Counted from the first letter of the stretch, positions 43,890 to 52,706 are shown. The stretch: 64,000 bases of DNA from Yoonia maritima (GCF_003003285.1 NZ_PVTP01000003.1:310001-374000); one strand, 5' to 3'. The notes: generated by a model from the letters alone, not told the origin. Translations and numbers: made by a program.

Positions 43890-45317
43890 CTATTCTTCTT
43901 GGGGGCGGCGATGCCCCAGTTTACGGATGGCGTCAACGACCAGACTAATTTTACTGCCAGCCGACCCTTTAACCAGCACAACATCGCCTGCGTCCAACAT
44001 GCGTGAAACTTGGGGAACAAGGTCGGCGGGGCTTTCGGCCCACTGCCCGCGCTGGTGCTGTGGCAAGGCGCGCCACAAGTGATACATCAGCGGACCGGCA
44101 CAATGGACCTGATCCATTTTCTGCAAATGACAGTTTTGTGCCAAGGCACCATGTAATTGTGCGGCACCTGCTCCCAAACCGCCCATATCCCCAAGGATCA
44201 CAACGCGCCGTCCTTTGATGATCCGGCCTACGTTGTCATGAGGTTCAGAGGCTGCGATGACTTCTAGCGAGGTATCGACAGATGTCGGGTTAGCGTTGAA
44301 CGCATCATCCAACAGTTCAATCGTTTCCCCATCATTTGCGGGGTCGAGCACAATCCGTTCACGCGTACCGCGCCCGGTCGACGGGGCCCAATGCGCAAGA
44401 TCAAGCGTAGCCGTAACAGTATCAACACCCATCGCCGTCACAGCCGCGAGCGCACCAAGCGCGTTTACCGCGAAGTGCCGCCCCGGCACCGAAAGCTTGA
44501 ACAAATAGTCCTGTCCCTGCCCGTTCGCCAAAATCACGGTCACGTCCCGGCTAAGCCGCACATTTCGTAGCGCCCAATCATTGCCTGCCTTGCCAAAACT
44601 GGTGGGCAGGCCTTCGCCTGTGCCTGCACGCAAATGCACGGCAGTCTCATCATCACCGTGAAAGATTGCGACGCCGTCTTTGCCTAACCCATCAAAGATC
44701 GATGCCTTTTCATGTGCGATTGCGGTGATGCTTCCGAATGCCTCTAGGTGTTCGGGGGCAACTCGCGTCACGATAGCCACATGCGGCTGAACAAGCTGCG
44801 AAAGCGGGCCAATGTCGCCGGGTCGACGTGCGCCAATCTTGATCACTGCAAAGTCGGCGTCTGGCGGTAACGTCGCGAGGCTAAGCGGAACATCCCATTG
44901 ATTTACATAAGACGCCTGCGACGCATGGCATGTGCCTTGTCCAGAAAGCATGATGCGCAGCATTCCAATGGTAGAAGCTTTGCCGACCGACCCGGTGACC
45001 GCAACGATCTGCGCCTTGGCCCGGAACCGCGCCGCACGCGCCAGATCACGAAGCGCCCGGAGAGTATCAGGCACAGTGACAAGGCGCATGTCATCGGACA
45101 CACCTGTCGGGGCTTGGCAAACGATCGCGGCAACAGCGCCTTTTTCAAAGGCCTCGGCAACGTAATCGTGCCCATCAGCGATATGTTTCAGGGCGACGAA
45201 TAGATCGCCCTTGCGCAACGTGCGCGTATCAACAGAAACACCCGTAGCGGACCAATCATCAGGGCCATGACCGCCTATCGCGGCCACGACATCTTCGCCG
45301 GTCCAAAGCTTGATCAT
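43890..45317 (-). CDS. murF: UDP-N-acetylmuramoyl-tripeptide--D-Ala-D-Ala ligase
   Basis: 475 residues. Mur ligase N-domain (TDTRTLRKGDLFVALK-like region), central ATPase domain and C-domain with ILGDMGGLGAGA. The Walker A loop reads VTGSVGKAST, where the family has GKTS/T: the Thr of GKT is Ala here. The following K and E of the usual GKTSTKEM are also changed (IGM). FNANPTSV and the catalytic Lys region are present. It adds D-Ala-D-Ala to UDP-MurNAc-tripeptide. It overlaps murE by 4 bp. Confidence 0.93.
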   Translation of the reverse strand: MIKLWTGEDVVAAIGGHGPDDWSATGVSVDTRTLRKGDLFVALKHIADGHDYVAEAFEKGAVAAIVCQAPTGVSDDMRLVTVPDTLRALRDLARAARFRAKAQIVAVTGSVGKASTIGMLRIMLSGQGTCHASQASYVNQWDVPLSLATLPPDADFAVIKIGARRPGDIGPLSQLVQPHVAIVTRVAPEHLEAFGSITAIAHEKASIFDGLGKDGVAIFHGDDETAVHLRAGTGEGLPTSFGKAGNDWALRNVRLSRDVTVILANGQGQDYLFKLSVPGRHFAVNALGALAAVTAMGVDTVTATLDLAHWAPSTGRGTRERIVLDPANDGETIELLDDAFNANPTSVDTSLEVIAASEPHDNVGRIIKGRRVVILGDMGGLGAGAAQLHGALAQNCHLQKMDQVHCAGPLMYHLWRALPQHQRGQWAESPADLVPQVSRMLDAGDVVLVKGSAGSKISLVVDAIRKLGHRRPQEE

Positions 45318-46801
45318 ATTTTGCCTTCGAGTACTGCAACTGCCATGCTTGCTTGTTCGACATCATCAAATGGAAGAACAGAATCCCCGATGGTTTGACC
45401 TGTCTCGTGTCCCTTACCGGCAACCAAGAGCGCATCACCGGGACGCAACATATCAACAGCACGCAAAATCGCCTCGGCACGGTCGCCGACCTCAGTCACG
45501 TGGTCTGCGCCGCCGGCCTCTAACGCACCAGCCATGACCGCCGCACGAATTTTCGCAGGATCTTCTGAGCGTGGGTTGTCGTCAGTAACGATTACAACAT
45601 CAGCGTTTTGCGCGGCAGCCGCCCCCATCAATGGGCGCTTGGTTGTATCACGGTCCCCACCGGCACCAACAATCGCAATAATGCGGCCCATGACATGCGG
45701 GCGCATCGCGGTCAGCGCAGTTTTCACCGCATCAGGCGTGTGGGCATAATCAACGAACACAGCTGCGCCGTTTTCGCGTGTCGCAGCAAGCTCCATCCGG
45801 CCATGCACCGTACCAAGGTGCGGCAAGGTATCAAAAACGTCCGCAGGTTCAGCACCAGCAGCTATAACCAAGCCAGCAGCAAGTAACACGTTGTCCGCCT
45901 GAAATCCGCCAATCAGACCAAGCCGCACTTGCTGCGCCTTGCCTTGCCATTCAAACAGCAAATCTTGTCCGGTTGCATCGAACCGTTGTCCCGTCAGACG
46001 CAGGCGCGCGCTGGGATGACGCCCGACACCAATCACCTCTTGGCCGCGTTCCGTGCAAATTTCAGCGACCTCTGGCCCTTTGGGATCATCAAGATTCACA
46101 ACAGCCACACCATCATCTGACAGCACACGCGTGAATAGACCCATTTTTGCTTCGAAATAGGCTTCAAACGTTTCGTGATAATCGAGGTGGTCTTGGGTGA
46201 AATTCGTAAATCCAGCGGCAGCAAGAACCACGCCGTCCAAACGGCGTTGATCTAAGCCATGCGAAGATGCCTCCATCGCGACATGAGTGACGCCATGTTG
46301 AACAGCCTCGGACATCACGCGATGCAATGTGATCGGTTCTGGTGTCGTGTGTTTGAGCGGATGGGTCCAAGCGCCTTCAACGCCTGTCGTGCCTAGGTTC
46401 ACACCAAACAGCCCCAGCTCTTCCCAGATTTGACGACAAAAAGTCGAAACCGAAGTTTTACCATTGGTGCCTGTCACGGCGACGACCGTACCGGGATGGG
46501 CCCCAAACCAAAGCGATGCAGTTTGCGCTAGCGTTTGGCGTGGGTCTTGGGCGACGATGGTTGCAACATTTAACGCAGCCAAAACATCAGCCGCAATCTT
46601 TGCGCCAGCGGCATCCGTCAGCACGGCGCTTGCGCCCAGCTCAATCGCTTTTGCAATAAAATTACCGCCGTGGACCGTGGCGCCGGGCAAAGCCGCGAAC
46701 AGGTTACCGGGTTTCACGTTACGACTATCTACAGTCAGCCCCGTGATCTGGACCTCGCGCCCGTTTGCCGCCGTCAGCCCCAGTTCAGCCAGTGTTTTCA
46801 T
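45314..46801 (-). CDS. murE: UDP-N-acetylmuramoyl-L-alanyl-D-glutamate--2,6-diaminopimelate ligase
   Basis: 495 residues. Walker A VTGTNGKTSVST (about 110-121) and the DNPR motif (VTDDNPRSEDP), which marks the meso-diaminopimelate-adding type and so Gram-negative peptidoglycan. YAHTPDAVKTAL and GAGGDRDTTKRPLMG are further signatures. It adds the third residue of the stem peptide. It overlaps murF by 4 bp and follows ftsI by 12 nt. Confidence 0.97.
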   Translation of the reverse strand: MKTLAELGLTAANGREVQITGLTVDSRNVKPGNLFAALPGATVHGGNFIAKAIELGASAVLTDAAGAKIAADVLAALNVATIVAQDPRQTLAQTASLWFGAHPGTVVAVTGTNGKTSVSTFCRQIWEELGLFGVNLGTTGVEGAWTHPLKHTTPEPITLHRVMSEAVQHGVTHVAMEASSHGLDQRRLDGVVLAAAGFTNFTQDHLDYHETFEAYFEAKMGLFTRVLSDDGVAVVNLDDPKGPEVAEICTERGQEVIGVGRHPSARLRLTGQRFDATGQDLLFEWQGKAQQVRLGLIGGFQADNVLLAAGLVIAAGAEPADVFDTLPHLGTVHGRMELAATRENGAAVFVDYAHTPDAVKTALTAMRPHVMGRIIAIVGAGGDRDTTKRPLMGAAAAQNADVVIVTDDNPRSEDPAKIRAAVMAGALEAGGADHVTEVGDRAEAILRAVDMLRPGDALLVAGKGHETGQTIGDSVLPFDDVEQASMAVAVLEGKI

Positions 46802-46813
46802 CGTCTACCCCGA

Positions 46814-48598
46814 TCAGTTTGAGGTGAGTGTTACACCGATGGATTGGGGCGTGTCCACGTGTGGTCGCAGCCCCAAAAGCGGTGCAACGCGGCGTATCAT
46901 TTCCGCGGCAACAGGCACCGCTGTCCAGCCTGCGGTACGGCGTGTTTCACCAAGCGTGTAAACCGAAGGTTCATCCAGCGTCACGATCAAAACATACTTT
47001 GGATCGCTTGCAGGAAAGACAGACGCAAATGTCGCGATGACCTTATCATCGTAATAGCCGCCACCGTTTTCACGCGGCTTATCCGCAGTCCCGGTTTTGC
47101 CGGCGACCTCGTATCCGGCAACCTCGCCCAGTGACGCGGTACCGCGTACAACTACCTGACGTAGCATGTGAATCGCGCTTTGGCTTACAGCATCACTTAA
47201 GATGCGCGGTCCCACTTCAGGTGTCTCAACACGCAGCAATGTTGGTTCCACCCGATGACCGCCGTTCGCGATCGAGGCATAGGCCGTTGCAAGGTGCACA
47301 GGGGATGATGACAGCCCGTGACCATATGAAATTGTCATGGCCGATATCTCGGACCAATTGGCGGGCAGCAATGGCTTACCAGACGCGGCTTCGCCCATTT
47401 CAACCGACGTAGCCTCAAGAAACCCGAGTGAGCCCAAGAAATCACGCTGACGATCTGCACCGATTTGCATTGCGATACGGGCAGTTCCAACGTTCGACGA
47501 TTCGACGATCACATCAGTTGACGTAAGCTCGGGACCATAGTCGTGGAAATCGCGAATACGGAATCGGCCCCATGTCAGCGGGCCCTGAGTATCGATCATT
47601 GTGTTGGCGTTGATTAGGCCCAACTCCATCGCTTGCGCGACCGCGAAAATCTTGAAGGTGGAACCAAGCTCGTAAACACCCTGCACCGCACGGTTAAACA
47701 ACGGGCTGTCAGACTGATCACCACTTGTTAGCACGCGTGGCCGGTTGTTGGGATCAAAGTCTGGCAGCGACACCATCGAAATGATCTCGCCGGTGTGCAC
47801 ATCCATCAAGACGGACGCAGCACCTTTGGCCGACATGATAGACATACCGCCAGCAAGCACCTGTTCAGATGCCGCCTGCACGGTCAAATCCAAGGATAGC
47901 TCAAGCGGTGCTCCCTCGTTCGCGGGATCACGCAAGAAACCATCGAATTGACGCTCAACACCCGCTACGCCGATCACCTCGGCGCTTGCTACGCCTTCGC
48001 GACCATAGCTGGCGCCACCTAAAATATGAGCCGCAACTGAACCGTTTGGATATAGGCGCATTTCACGCGGACCAAACAGCAAGCCCGGGCTACCAATGTC
48101 GTGCACCGCTTGCATCTGCTCTGGGCTGATCTGGCGGCGAATCCATAGGAATTTCCGCTCGCCTATAAAATCGGCAAGCAGTTCAGCTTCGTCCAGTTCA
48201 GGAAAAATTGCGGCAAGGCCTTTGGCGGCATTCGCCGGATCAACCATGTCGCGTGGGTGTGCGTATAGCGAATGGGTCGCAAGGTTGGTCGCTAGGATGC
48301 GTCCATTTCTATCAACAATATCAGACCGCTGCCCGATAATCGGGTTGCCGACTGTCGTCGCGCGCGGCTCTTCCGGCACTGACGAAGCAAGCGTGCCCAT
48401 GCGTGCGCCGATGGTTGTAAACGCGCAAAAGAAAGCAAGCCCCAACACCAACAGCCGCCCTTCGGCGCGCTGGCGGGACTTGTCGTGCATTTCCTCGTGA
48501 CGCTTGGCACGAATTTCGGCTTCGATCACATCAGGGTTTTCGCCGGTTTCCCGCGCTTTCAAAATCCGAGCCAGCGGTCTGAGCGGCGTGCGGGTCAT
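46814..48598 (-). CDS. ftsI: Peptidoglycan D,D-transpeptidase FtsI (PBP3)
   Basis: 594 residues. A cytoplasmic stretch of about 40 residues and one membrane anchor (GRLLVLGLAFFCAFTTIG, about 45-62) precede the dimerisation domain with GQRSDIVDRNGRILATNL. The transpeptidase has the nucleophile in ELGSTFKIFAV (STFK), SSN in VESSNVGTA, and KTGT in AGKTGTADKP. It crosslinks septal peptidoglycan with FtsW. Length and order in the dcw cluster are standard. Confidence 0.97.
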   Translation of the reverse strand: MTRTPLRPLARILKARETGENPDVIEAEIRAKRHEEMHDKSRQRAEGRLLVLGLAFFCAFTTIGARMGTLASSVPEEPRATTVGNPIIGQRSDIVDRNGRILATNLATHSLYAHPRDMVDPANAAKGLAAIFPELDEAELLADFIGERKFLWIRRQISPEQMQAVHDIGSPGLLFGPREMRLYPNGSVAAHILGGASYGREGVASAEVIGVAGVERQFDGFLRDPANEGAPLELSLDLTVQAASEQVLAGGMSIMSAKGAASVLMDVHTGEIISMVSLPDFDPNNRPRVLTSGDQSDSPLFNRAVQGVYELGSTFKIFAVAQAMELGLINANTMIDTQGPLTWGRFRIRDFHDYGPELTSTDVIVESSNVGTARIAMQIGADRQRDFLGSLGFLEATSVEMGEAASGKPLLPANWSEISAMTISYGHGLSSSPVHLATAYASIANGGHRVEPTLLRVETPEVGPRILSDAVSQSAIHMLRQVVVRGTASLGEVAGYEVAGKTGTADKPRENGGGYYDDKVIATFASVFPASDPKYVLIVTLDEPSVYTLGETRRTAGWTAVPVAAEMIRRVAPLLGLRPHVDTPQSIGVTLTSN

Positions 48599-48954
48599 AG
48601 CGGGTTCTCCACGCTTTGAAACGCATCGCTCGATAGTTCAATCGGGTTCGTAATCGGTAGGATTGGTGGCAGAGGATAGATAATCTGATCAACACGACCA
48701 AACGCATCAGGCATGATTGGCAATAGACCCAAGCGGTCAAAGTTCAGTTCAGCCAAATCCGCTAGACGATCCGGGCGATTCAAATAGGCCCACTCCGCCC
48801 GCAACATGCTTAGCCGTTCATGTGACGCGCCAATTTGCGCGTGCAGCTCACGGACTTCGCGGATAGTCGCCTGCGTTTTGTAGTTTTCCTGATAGGCCCA
48901 AAAGGCCAACCCCATCACTGCAAGAGCGGCGACAACAAATAAAATACCACGCAC
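48595..48954 (-). CDS. ftsL: Cell division protein FtsL
   Basis: 119 residues. One membrane helix (about 4-20, ILFVVAALAVMGLAFWAYQE) is followed by a coiled-coil periplasmic part (REVRELHAQIGASHERLSMLRAEWAYLNRPDRLADLAE). FtsL has little sequence conservation; the identity rests on topology, size and its position between rsmH (abutting) and ftsI (4-bp overlap). It forms the FtsQLB divisome complex. Confidence 0.9.
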   Translation of the reverse strand: MRGILFVVAALAVMGLAFWAYQENYKTQATIREVRELHAQIGASHERLSMLRAEWAYLNRPDRLADLAELNFDRLGLLPIMPDAFGRVDQIIYPLPPILPITNPIELSSDAFQSVENPL

Positions 48955-49938
48955 TTACCTGCCCCCCTTTTTGTTCTTTTTCATTGGCATGCCAAGGTCA
49001 GCAGGATCAATATTCTGCGCCGGTGCATCAGTACGGATTGCAACACGCAATTTGGCGGAACGCGAACGCGGGTTTTCCGCCAATTCTTCGGCGTCCGGAC
49101 CGATTGCTTTGCGCTTTTCGATACGGAACGCCGGAGTAATTTGTTCGACCTCGGGCGCATAACGGTTTGCATTTGCCGTGTTACCAGAACGCGCCTGCAA
49201 GAAACGTTTAACCATACGATCTTCGACGGAATGGAATGTCACGACAGCCAACTTACCACCGGGCTTCAGCGCGCGTTCAGCGGCCATCAACCCTTCGGCC
49301 AATTCGCCATATTCATTGTTCACCGCAATGCGAAGCGCCTGAAAGGTACGTGTCGCCGGGTGTGACTGATTTGGCTTTGCACGCGGCAAACAGCTTTCGA
49401 CCACCTTCGCCAATTGCAAAGTCGTCGTCAGCGGACGCGCAGCAACAATCGCACGCGCGATACGCCGGGATGCACGCTCTTCACCATACAGAAAGATAAT
49501 ATTAGCAAGTTCAGATTCGTCAGCAGTGTTCACAAGATCAGCAGCCGAAGGCCCGTCCTGCGACATCCGCATATCCAGCGGCCCGTCACGCATGAACGAA
49601 AACCCGCGCTCTGCCAGATCAAGCTGCATAGAGCTGACGCCAAGGTCCAGCACCACGCCATCCAAATCGGATGCATATTCATCTAGCTTTGAAAACGTAC
49701 CAAGCTGCATTTTGATCCGGTCACCATAGGCATCGGCCCACTCTGCGGCCATTTCAAATGCCAGTGGATCACGGTCTACAGCGATGACCTGATCAGCGCC
49801 GGCCGCCAACAATTCTCGGGTATAACCGCCAGCACCAAAGGTCCCATCAAGCCAGACACCAGAAACAGGAGAGACCGCTGCAATCAGCGGTCTAATCAGA
49901 ACAGGAATATGAGGTTTATCGTCGGAGGCAGCTGACAT
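48955..49938 (-). CDS. rsmH: 16S rRNA (cytosine1402-N4)-methyltransferase
   Basis: 327 residues. SAM site [19 protein letters not shown], then [43 protein letters not shown] and [21 protein letters not shown], all standard RsmH/MraW. The last 40 residues carry a basic, lysine-rich end (KKNKKGGR). It methylates C1402 in the ribosomal P site. Second gene of the dcw cluster, 9 nt after mraZ, and it abuts ftsL. Confidence 0.97.
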   Translation of the reverse strand: MSAASDDKPHIPVLIRPLIAAVSPVSGVWLDGTFGAGGYTRELLAAGADQVIAVDRDPLAFEMAAEWADAYGDRIKMQLGTFSKLDEYASDLDGVVLDLGVSSMQLDLAERGFSFMRDGPLDMRMSQDGPSAADLVNTADESELANIIFLYGEERASRRIARAIVAARPLTTTLQLAKVVESCLPRAKPNQSHPATRTFQALRIAVNNEYGELAEGLMAAERALKPGGKLAVVTFHSVEDRMVKRFLQARSGNTANANRYAPEVEQITPAFRIEKRKAIGPDAEELAENPRSRSAKLRVAIRTDAPAQNIDPADLGMPMKKNKKGGR

Positions 49939-49947
49939 CGTAATCCC

Positions 49948-50442
49948 CTAATCGTCCAAAAGGCTTAGCGGATCAAAGTCCTCGCCCTGCTCATCCAGCC
50001 AGCCAGTCAAATCATCCACGATCTCTTCGGCGTATGTTTCGGCTTTCCAAATTTCAAAGTGATCGCCAAGGCCACTGAACTTAAGTTCACCATCAGTCAA
50101 GCCAAGCTTTTGACGCTGCTTGATCGGCATAACCGTGCGACCATCCTTGTCGACGTCCAATTTGATGGACTGACCGATAATCAAACGCGACAGTTTCTTC
50201 TTGTTCGCGGAACCCCGCGGCATCGCATTGATCTGATCGACCAAAGCGGTGAATTCGTTAACAGTATAACCGTGAAGTTCGTTTTTCAGGTGGTCACCGT
50301 ACAAAAGGTACATACGCGGGAACAGACCTGTCGTCCATTCGGGGTCACCAGCTTCAAGCACACGACGAAAATCAGCCGGGATCGACATGCGCCCCTTGCT
50401 GTCCACCTTTTGGGTGTGTTCGCCTGTGAAACTTAGAACCAC
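49948..50442 (-). CDS. mraZ: Transcriptional regulator MraZ
   Basis: 164 residues with GTG start at 50442, preceded by GAGGG; the family begins with a short VLSFTGEHTQKVDSKGRMSIPADFR, so the longer frame upstream is rejected. Two AbrB-like repeats carry DSKGRMSIP and DKDGRTVMPIKQR, the paired DNA-binding elements. MraZ regulates the dcw operon, including its own gene, by binding TGGGN repeats in E. coli. An insert between the repeats (RGSANKKKLSRL) and an acidic C-terminus are seen. It leads the operon. Confidence 0.95.
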   Translation of the reverse strand: MVLSFTGEHTQKVDSKGRMSIPADFRRVLEAGDPEWTTGLFPRMYLLYGDHLKNELHGYTVNEFTALVDQINAMPRGSANKKKLSRLIIGQSIKLDVDKDGRTVMPIKQRQKLGLTDGELKFSGLGDHFEIWKAETYAEEIVDDLTGWLDEQGEDFDPLSLLDD

Positions 50443-50747
50443 TGTCCCTCGGCCCTTTACCTTGCACTTACGCCGCAACTTGCGGCCCTGAATGTAGAAA
50501 CGGCGAATTGCGCTGCTGCCACTGCACAATCCGCCGCCTTGCCCCACGTTGGGGGAAAAGTCCGACTGCGCGTGCCACCTGGGGGGATGTCTGCTCGCTC
50601 ACGCGCCGGATCTGTTTTGAGTAAAGACGAAGCCTGTATGAAACCTGCTTTTGCCGGTTGGGGTTCTTTTGCGCCCCGTTTGAAGTCGTGTTCGCCGTTA
50701 CCGTGCAACTGTTTTGACAGCAGAACGCGATGCGATCAACAGTTTTC

Positions 50748-50772
50748 TGGGAATTCATGGAACCTGATGGGG
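50748..50772 (+). promoter_or_regulatory. Candidate MraZ box (three TGGGN-like repeats, 10-bp spacing)
   Basis: TGGGA at 50748, TGGAA at 50758 and TGGGG at 50768 lie at exact 10-bp steps with 5-nt spacers, the arrangement known for E. coli MraZ sites (TGGGN). The middle copy has one mismatch. The set is about 300 bp upstream of mraZ and reads on the strand opposite to the gene. Confidence 0.45.
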
Positions 50773-50850
50773 AATTCCGCCGACACAGGATTACACCCCA
50801 AGACGAATCACGCAATTTTTACAGAAATTGTAGCGAACAAGACAAAACAA

Positions 50851-50868
50851 GGCACAACATGTTGTGCC
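50851..50868. promoter_or_regulatory. Perfect 18-bp palindrome upstream of the dcw operon
   Basis: GGCACAACATGTTGTGCC is fully self-complementary. As DNA it looks like an operator for a dimeric regulator. As RNA on the minus strand it makes a 7-bp hairpin followed by TTGTTTTG, so weak termination is an alternative. No known family site is matched. Confidence 0.5.
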
Positions 50869-50940
50869 ACTAGCTCGCCCAAAAAAAGTTCCAGAAATTT
50901 CCACATTATTGGCGTCACTTGACGCCCGAACAGATTCTAA

Positions 50941-50969
50941 AAATGAATATTTGGATAAATAATTCATTT
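50941..50969. repeat. AT-rich inverted repeat
   Basis: AAATGAAT (50941-50948) and ATTCATTT (50962-50969) are perfect inverted arms 13 nt apart. They lie in the upstream region of the dcw operon and could be part of a promoter or a protein site. Confidence 0.4.
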
Positions 50970-51093
50970 CGACCCGCTCAGAGGCGCCCCTAGCGTCGAA
51001 TCACATTGGGGTTCCATAGTTTCCCAACCATACCCACCAGAACGTCGCAACGGCCGTGGCATTCCGGCCACAGGGCCACCCCGCCAACAAAAA

Positions 51094-51120
51094 GGGCGGC
51101 AAAGCAAATGCTCGCCGCCC
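51094..51120 (-). terminator. Rho-independent terminator after apbC
   Basis: GGGCGGC and GCCGCCC form the stem, with an inner AGCA/TGCT pairing; on the minus strand the hairpin is followed by TTTTTGTT. It lies 33 nt after the apbC stop. Confidence 0.85.
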
Positions 51121-51152
51121 AAACTGACAGATATAGTGTCTTTGTGTTGGCT

Positions 51153-52226
51153 CTAAGCCATCCCGCCGTCAATGAACCGCCGGGCAAGCTGGCGGTAAGC
51201 GTCGGCCATTGGTCCATCCCCTGCTGCGATTGGCGTACCAGCGTCACCTGCCAGCCGCGTATCAAGATCAATCGGCAAAGCCCCCAGCAAAGGCACACCC
51301 ATCCTGTCCGCCTCTGCCGCAACACCGCCGTGACCAAAGATATGGGACTCATGACCGCAATTCGGGCAATGGAACGTCGACATGTTTTCGATCAGACCAA
51401 GGACAGGCGTCTTTAGCGTGTTGAACATATCAATCGCCTTTCGCGCATCAATGAGTGCGACATCTTGCGGGGTGCTCACCACGACTGCGCCAGTCAGATT
51501 AGTCTTTTGACATAATGTGAGCTGCACATCACCCGTACCGGGCGGCAGATCGACGATAAGAACGTCTAATTCACCCCACTCAACCTGCCCCAGCATTTGC
51601 TGAAGTGCACCCATCAACATAGGGCCACGCCACACGACCGCCTTGTCCGGGTCCACCATTAAACCAATCGACATCATAGTGACGCCATGTGCTTGTAGCG
51701 GAATAATGGTTTTACCATCTGGGCTGGCTGGGCGCTTATTGACGCCCATCATGCGCGGCTGACTGGGACCATATATATCAGCATCCAACAAACCCACACG
51801 ACGCCCCTCGCGCGCCAATGCCACGGCAAGGTTAGAAGATACTGTCGACTTACCAACGCCACCCTTACCGGACCCGATCGCCAAAATGCGGTCTACGCCA
51901 GCGACAGGTGCCGGACCGGCCTGCGGTGTCGGGTGACGACCTACCTTCAACGATGGGGCTTCTGGCGCCTTGGGTGCCGGGCCATGTGCTGTAAGAACGA
52001 CAGACACGGAATCGACACCGTCCATACCCCGCACAAGTTCTTCAGCTGCGACACGGATCGCGTCCATCTTGGCGGCCTCTGCCGGATCTGCGGCCTCAAT
52101 AACAAAACGGACGGCACCAGATTCGATGGTCAACGCCCGGATCATATCGCGCGAAACCAGATTCTCACCGCCCGGCAACGTCAGCCGCGCAAGTTCGCTT
52201 AGAATTTCATCACGCGTAATCGCCAT
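51153..52226 (-). CDS. apbC: Mrp/NBP35-family Fe-S cluster carrier ATPase
   Basis: 357 residues. An N-terminal DUF59-like domain ([23 protein letters not shown]) is followed by a linker and the P-loop ATPase: [29 protein letters not shown] and [19 protein letters not shown] ([10 protein letters not shown]) is the cluster-binding CxxC. It assembles or transfers [4Fe-4S] clusters to apo-proteins. ATG 52226 with AAGGGG is chosen; the upstream extension is not family-like. Single gene with its own terminator. Confidence 0.95.
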   Translation of the reverse strand: MAITRDEILSELARLTLPGGENLVSRDMIRALTIESGAVRFVIEAADPAEAAKMDAIRVAAEELVRGMDGVDSVSVVLTAHGPAPKAPEAPSLKVGRHPTPQAGPAPVAGVDRILAIGSGKGGVGKSTVSSNLAVALAREGRRVGLLDADIYGPSQPRMMGVNKRPASPDGKTIIPLQAHGVTMMSIGLMVDPDKAVVWRGPMLMGALQQMLGQVEWGELDVLIVDLPPGTGDVQLTLCQKTNLTGAVVVSTPQDVALIDARKAIDMFNTLKTPVLGLIENMSTFHCPNCGHESHIFGHGGVAAEADRMGVPLLGALPIDLDTRLAGDAGTPIAAGDGPMADAYRQLARRFIDGGMA

Positions 52227-52279
52227 AGCAGGCCCCTTGTTTATAAAGCGTCTATTTCGTGACCAACATCTGGCACGTT

Positions 52280-52370
52280 TTATGCAAACCACAAGCCCTA
52301 GGGCCGATCTGCATAAGAATACTACAGATTGATGACGTTAGGTCAGCGATGCTTATGCATTTTCTGCATA
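52280..52370. promoter_or_regulatory. Cluster of TTATGCA half-sites upstream of the DUF1127 gene
   Basis: TTATGCA occurs at 52280-52286 and 52353-52359, and its complement TGCATAA or TGCATAG at 52310-52316 and 52365-52371. The last two form an inverted repeat TATGCA(5 nt)TGCATA. They lie in the 253-bp gap before the DUF1127 gene and suggest a regulator binding region; the protein is unknown. Confidence 0.4.
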
Positions 52371-52418
52371 GCAGCAATGACCAATCGTCCGTTGTGCAGC
52401 TGCAGCATAATCCTTCAT

Positions 52419-52425
52419 AAGGAGG
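52419..52425 (+). promoter_or_regulatory. Shine-Dalgarno-like AAGGAGG without a start codon
   Basis: AAGGAGG is an almost ideal ribosome site, but no ATG, GTG or TTG follows at a usable distance and the DUF1127 ATG is 55 nt further. TCCTT just upstream can pair with it over a 3-nt loop. It is complementary to the CCUCCU loops made 300 nt downstream. Confidence 0.45.
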
Positions 52426-52479
52426 ACAACCAAAGCGACACGGGTCGCAACGACGTAATGAGATAGACGAGTAAGTAAC

Positions 52480-52695
52480 ATGACATACCAAACACAAACA
52501 CAATTCGCTGGCGCTTCTTTTGCAGCACGCTTCTCCGCTTTCCGCGCTGAGATCGCTCAGAAACTGGCAAACCGCAAAGTGTACACAACAACAGTTAACG
52601 AGCTGCAGGCTCTTAGCAACCGCGAACTGGCTGATCTTGGCCTGGGTCGTTCAGAAATCAAACGTATCGCTCTAGAAGCTGCATACGGCAACTAA
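52480..52695 (+). CDS. ccaF1: DUF1127 small RNA-binding protein (CcaF1-like)
   Basis: 71 residues. The C-terminal ELQALSNRELADLGLGRSEIKRIALEAAY is the DUF1127 motif, with conserved L-S-x-R-x-L-x-D-(I/L)-G and Arg. The N-terminal part is a basic helix. In Rhodobacter sphaeroides the homologue CcaF1 (RSP_6037) is co-transcribed with the CcsR sRNAs, binds RNA and assists their maturation under heat-shock sigma control. The same order here, with the hairpin array starting 12 nt after the stop, supports that assignment. The SD before ATG 52480 is weak (GAGTAAG). Confidence 0.88.
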   Translation: MTYQTQTQFAGASFAARFSAFRAEIAQKLANRKVYTTTVNELQALSNRELADLGLGRSEIKRIALEAAYGN

Positions 52696-52706
52696 TAACG
52701 AGATCG

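Larger units (their letters stand above)
50443..51152. other. Gene-free regulatory region upstream of the dcw cluster
   Basis: 710 bp between mraZ and apbC without a credible gene. Contents: a TGGGN-type repeat set (50748-50772), inverted AACTGTT (50708-50714) and AACAGTT (50738-50744), a perfect 18-bp palindrome (50851-50868), an AT-rich inverted repeat (50941-50969), several GANTC sites (CcrM methylation motif) and the apbC terminator (51094-51120). The dcw promoter should be here, but no clear -35/-10 pair could be chosen. No RNase P RNA or tRNA was found. Confidence 0.7.

Noticed and set aside
50540-50590. GGGGGAAAAGTCCGACTG resembling the start of an RNase P RNA, and two TGGGGG motifs 30 bp apart
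   Set aside because: The rest of RNase P RNA (ACAGAA, partner strand of P4 and other conserved parts) is absent on both strands; the two G-runs lack the 10-bp spacing of MraZ sites.
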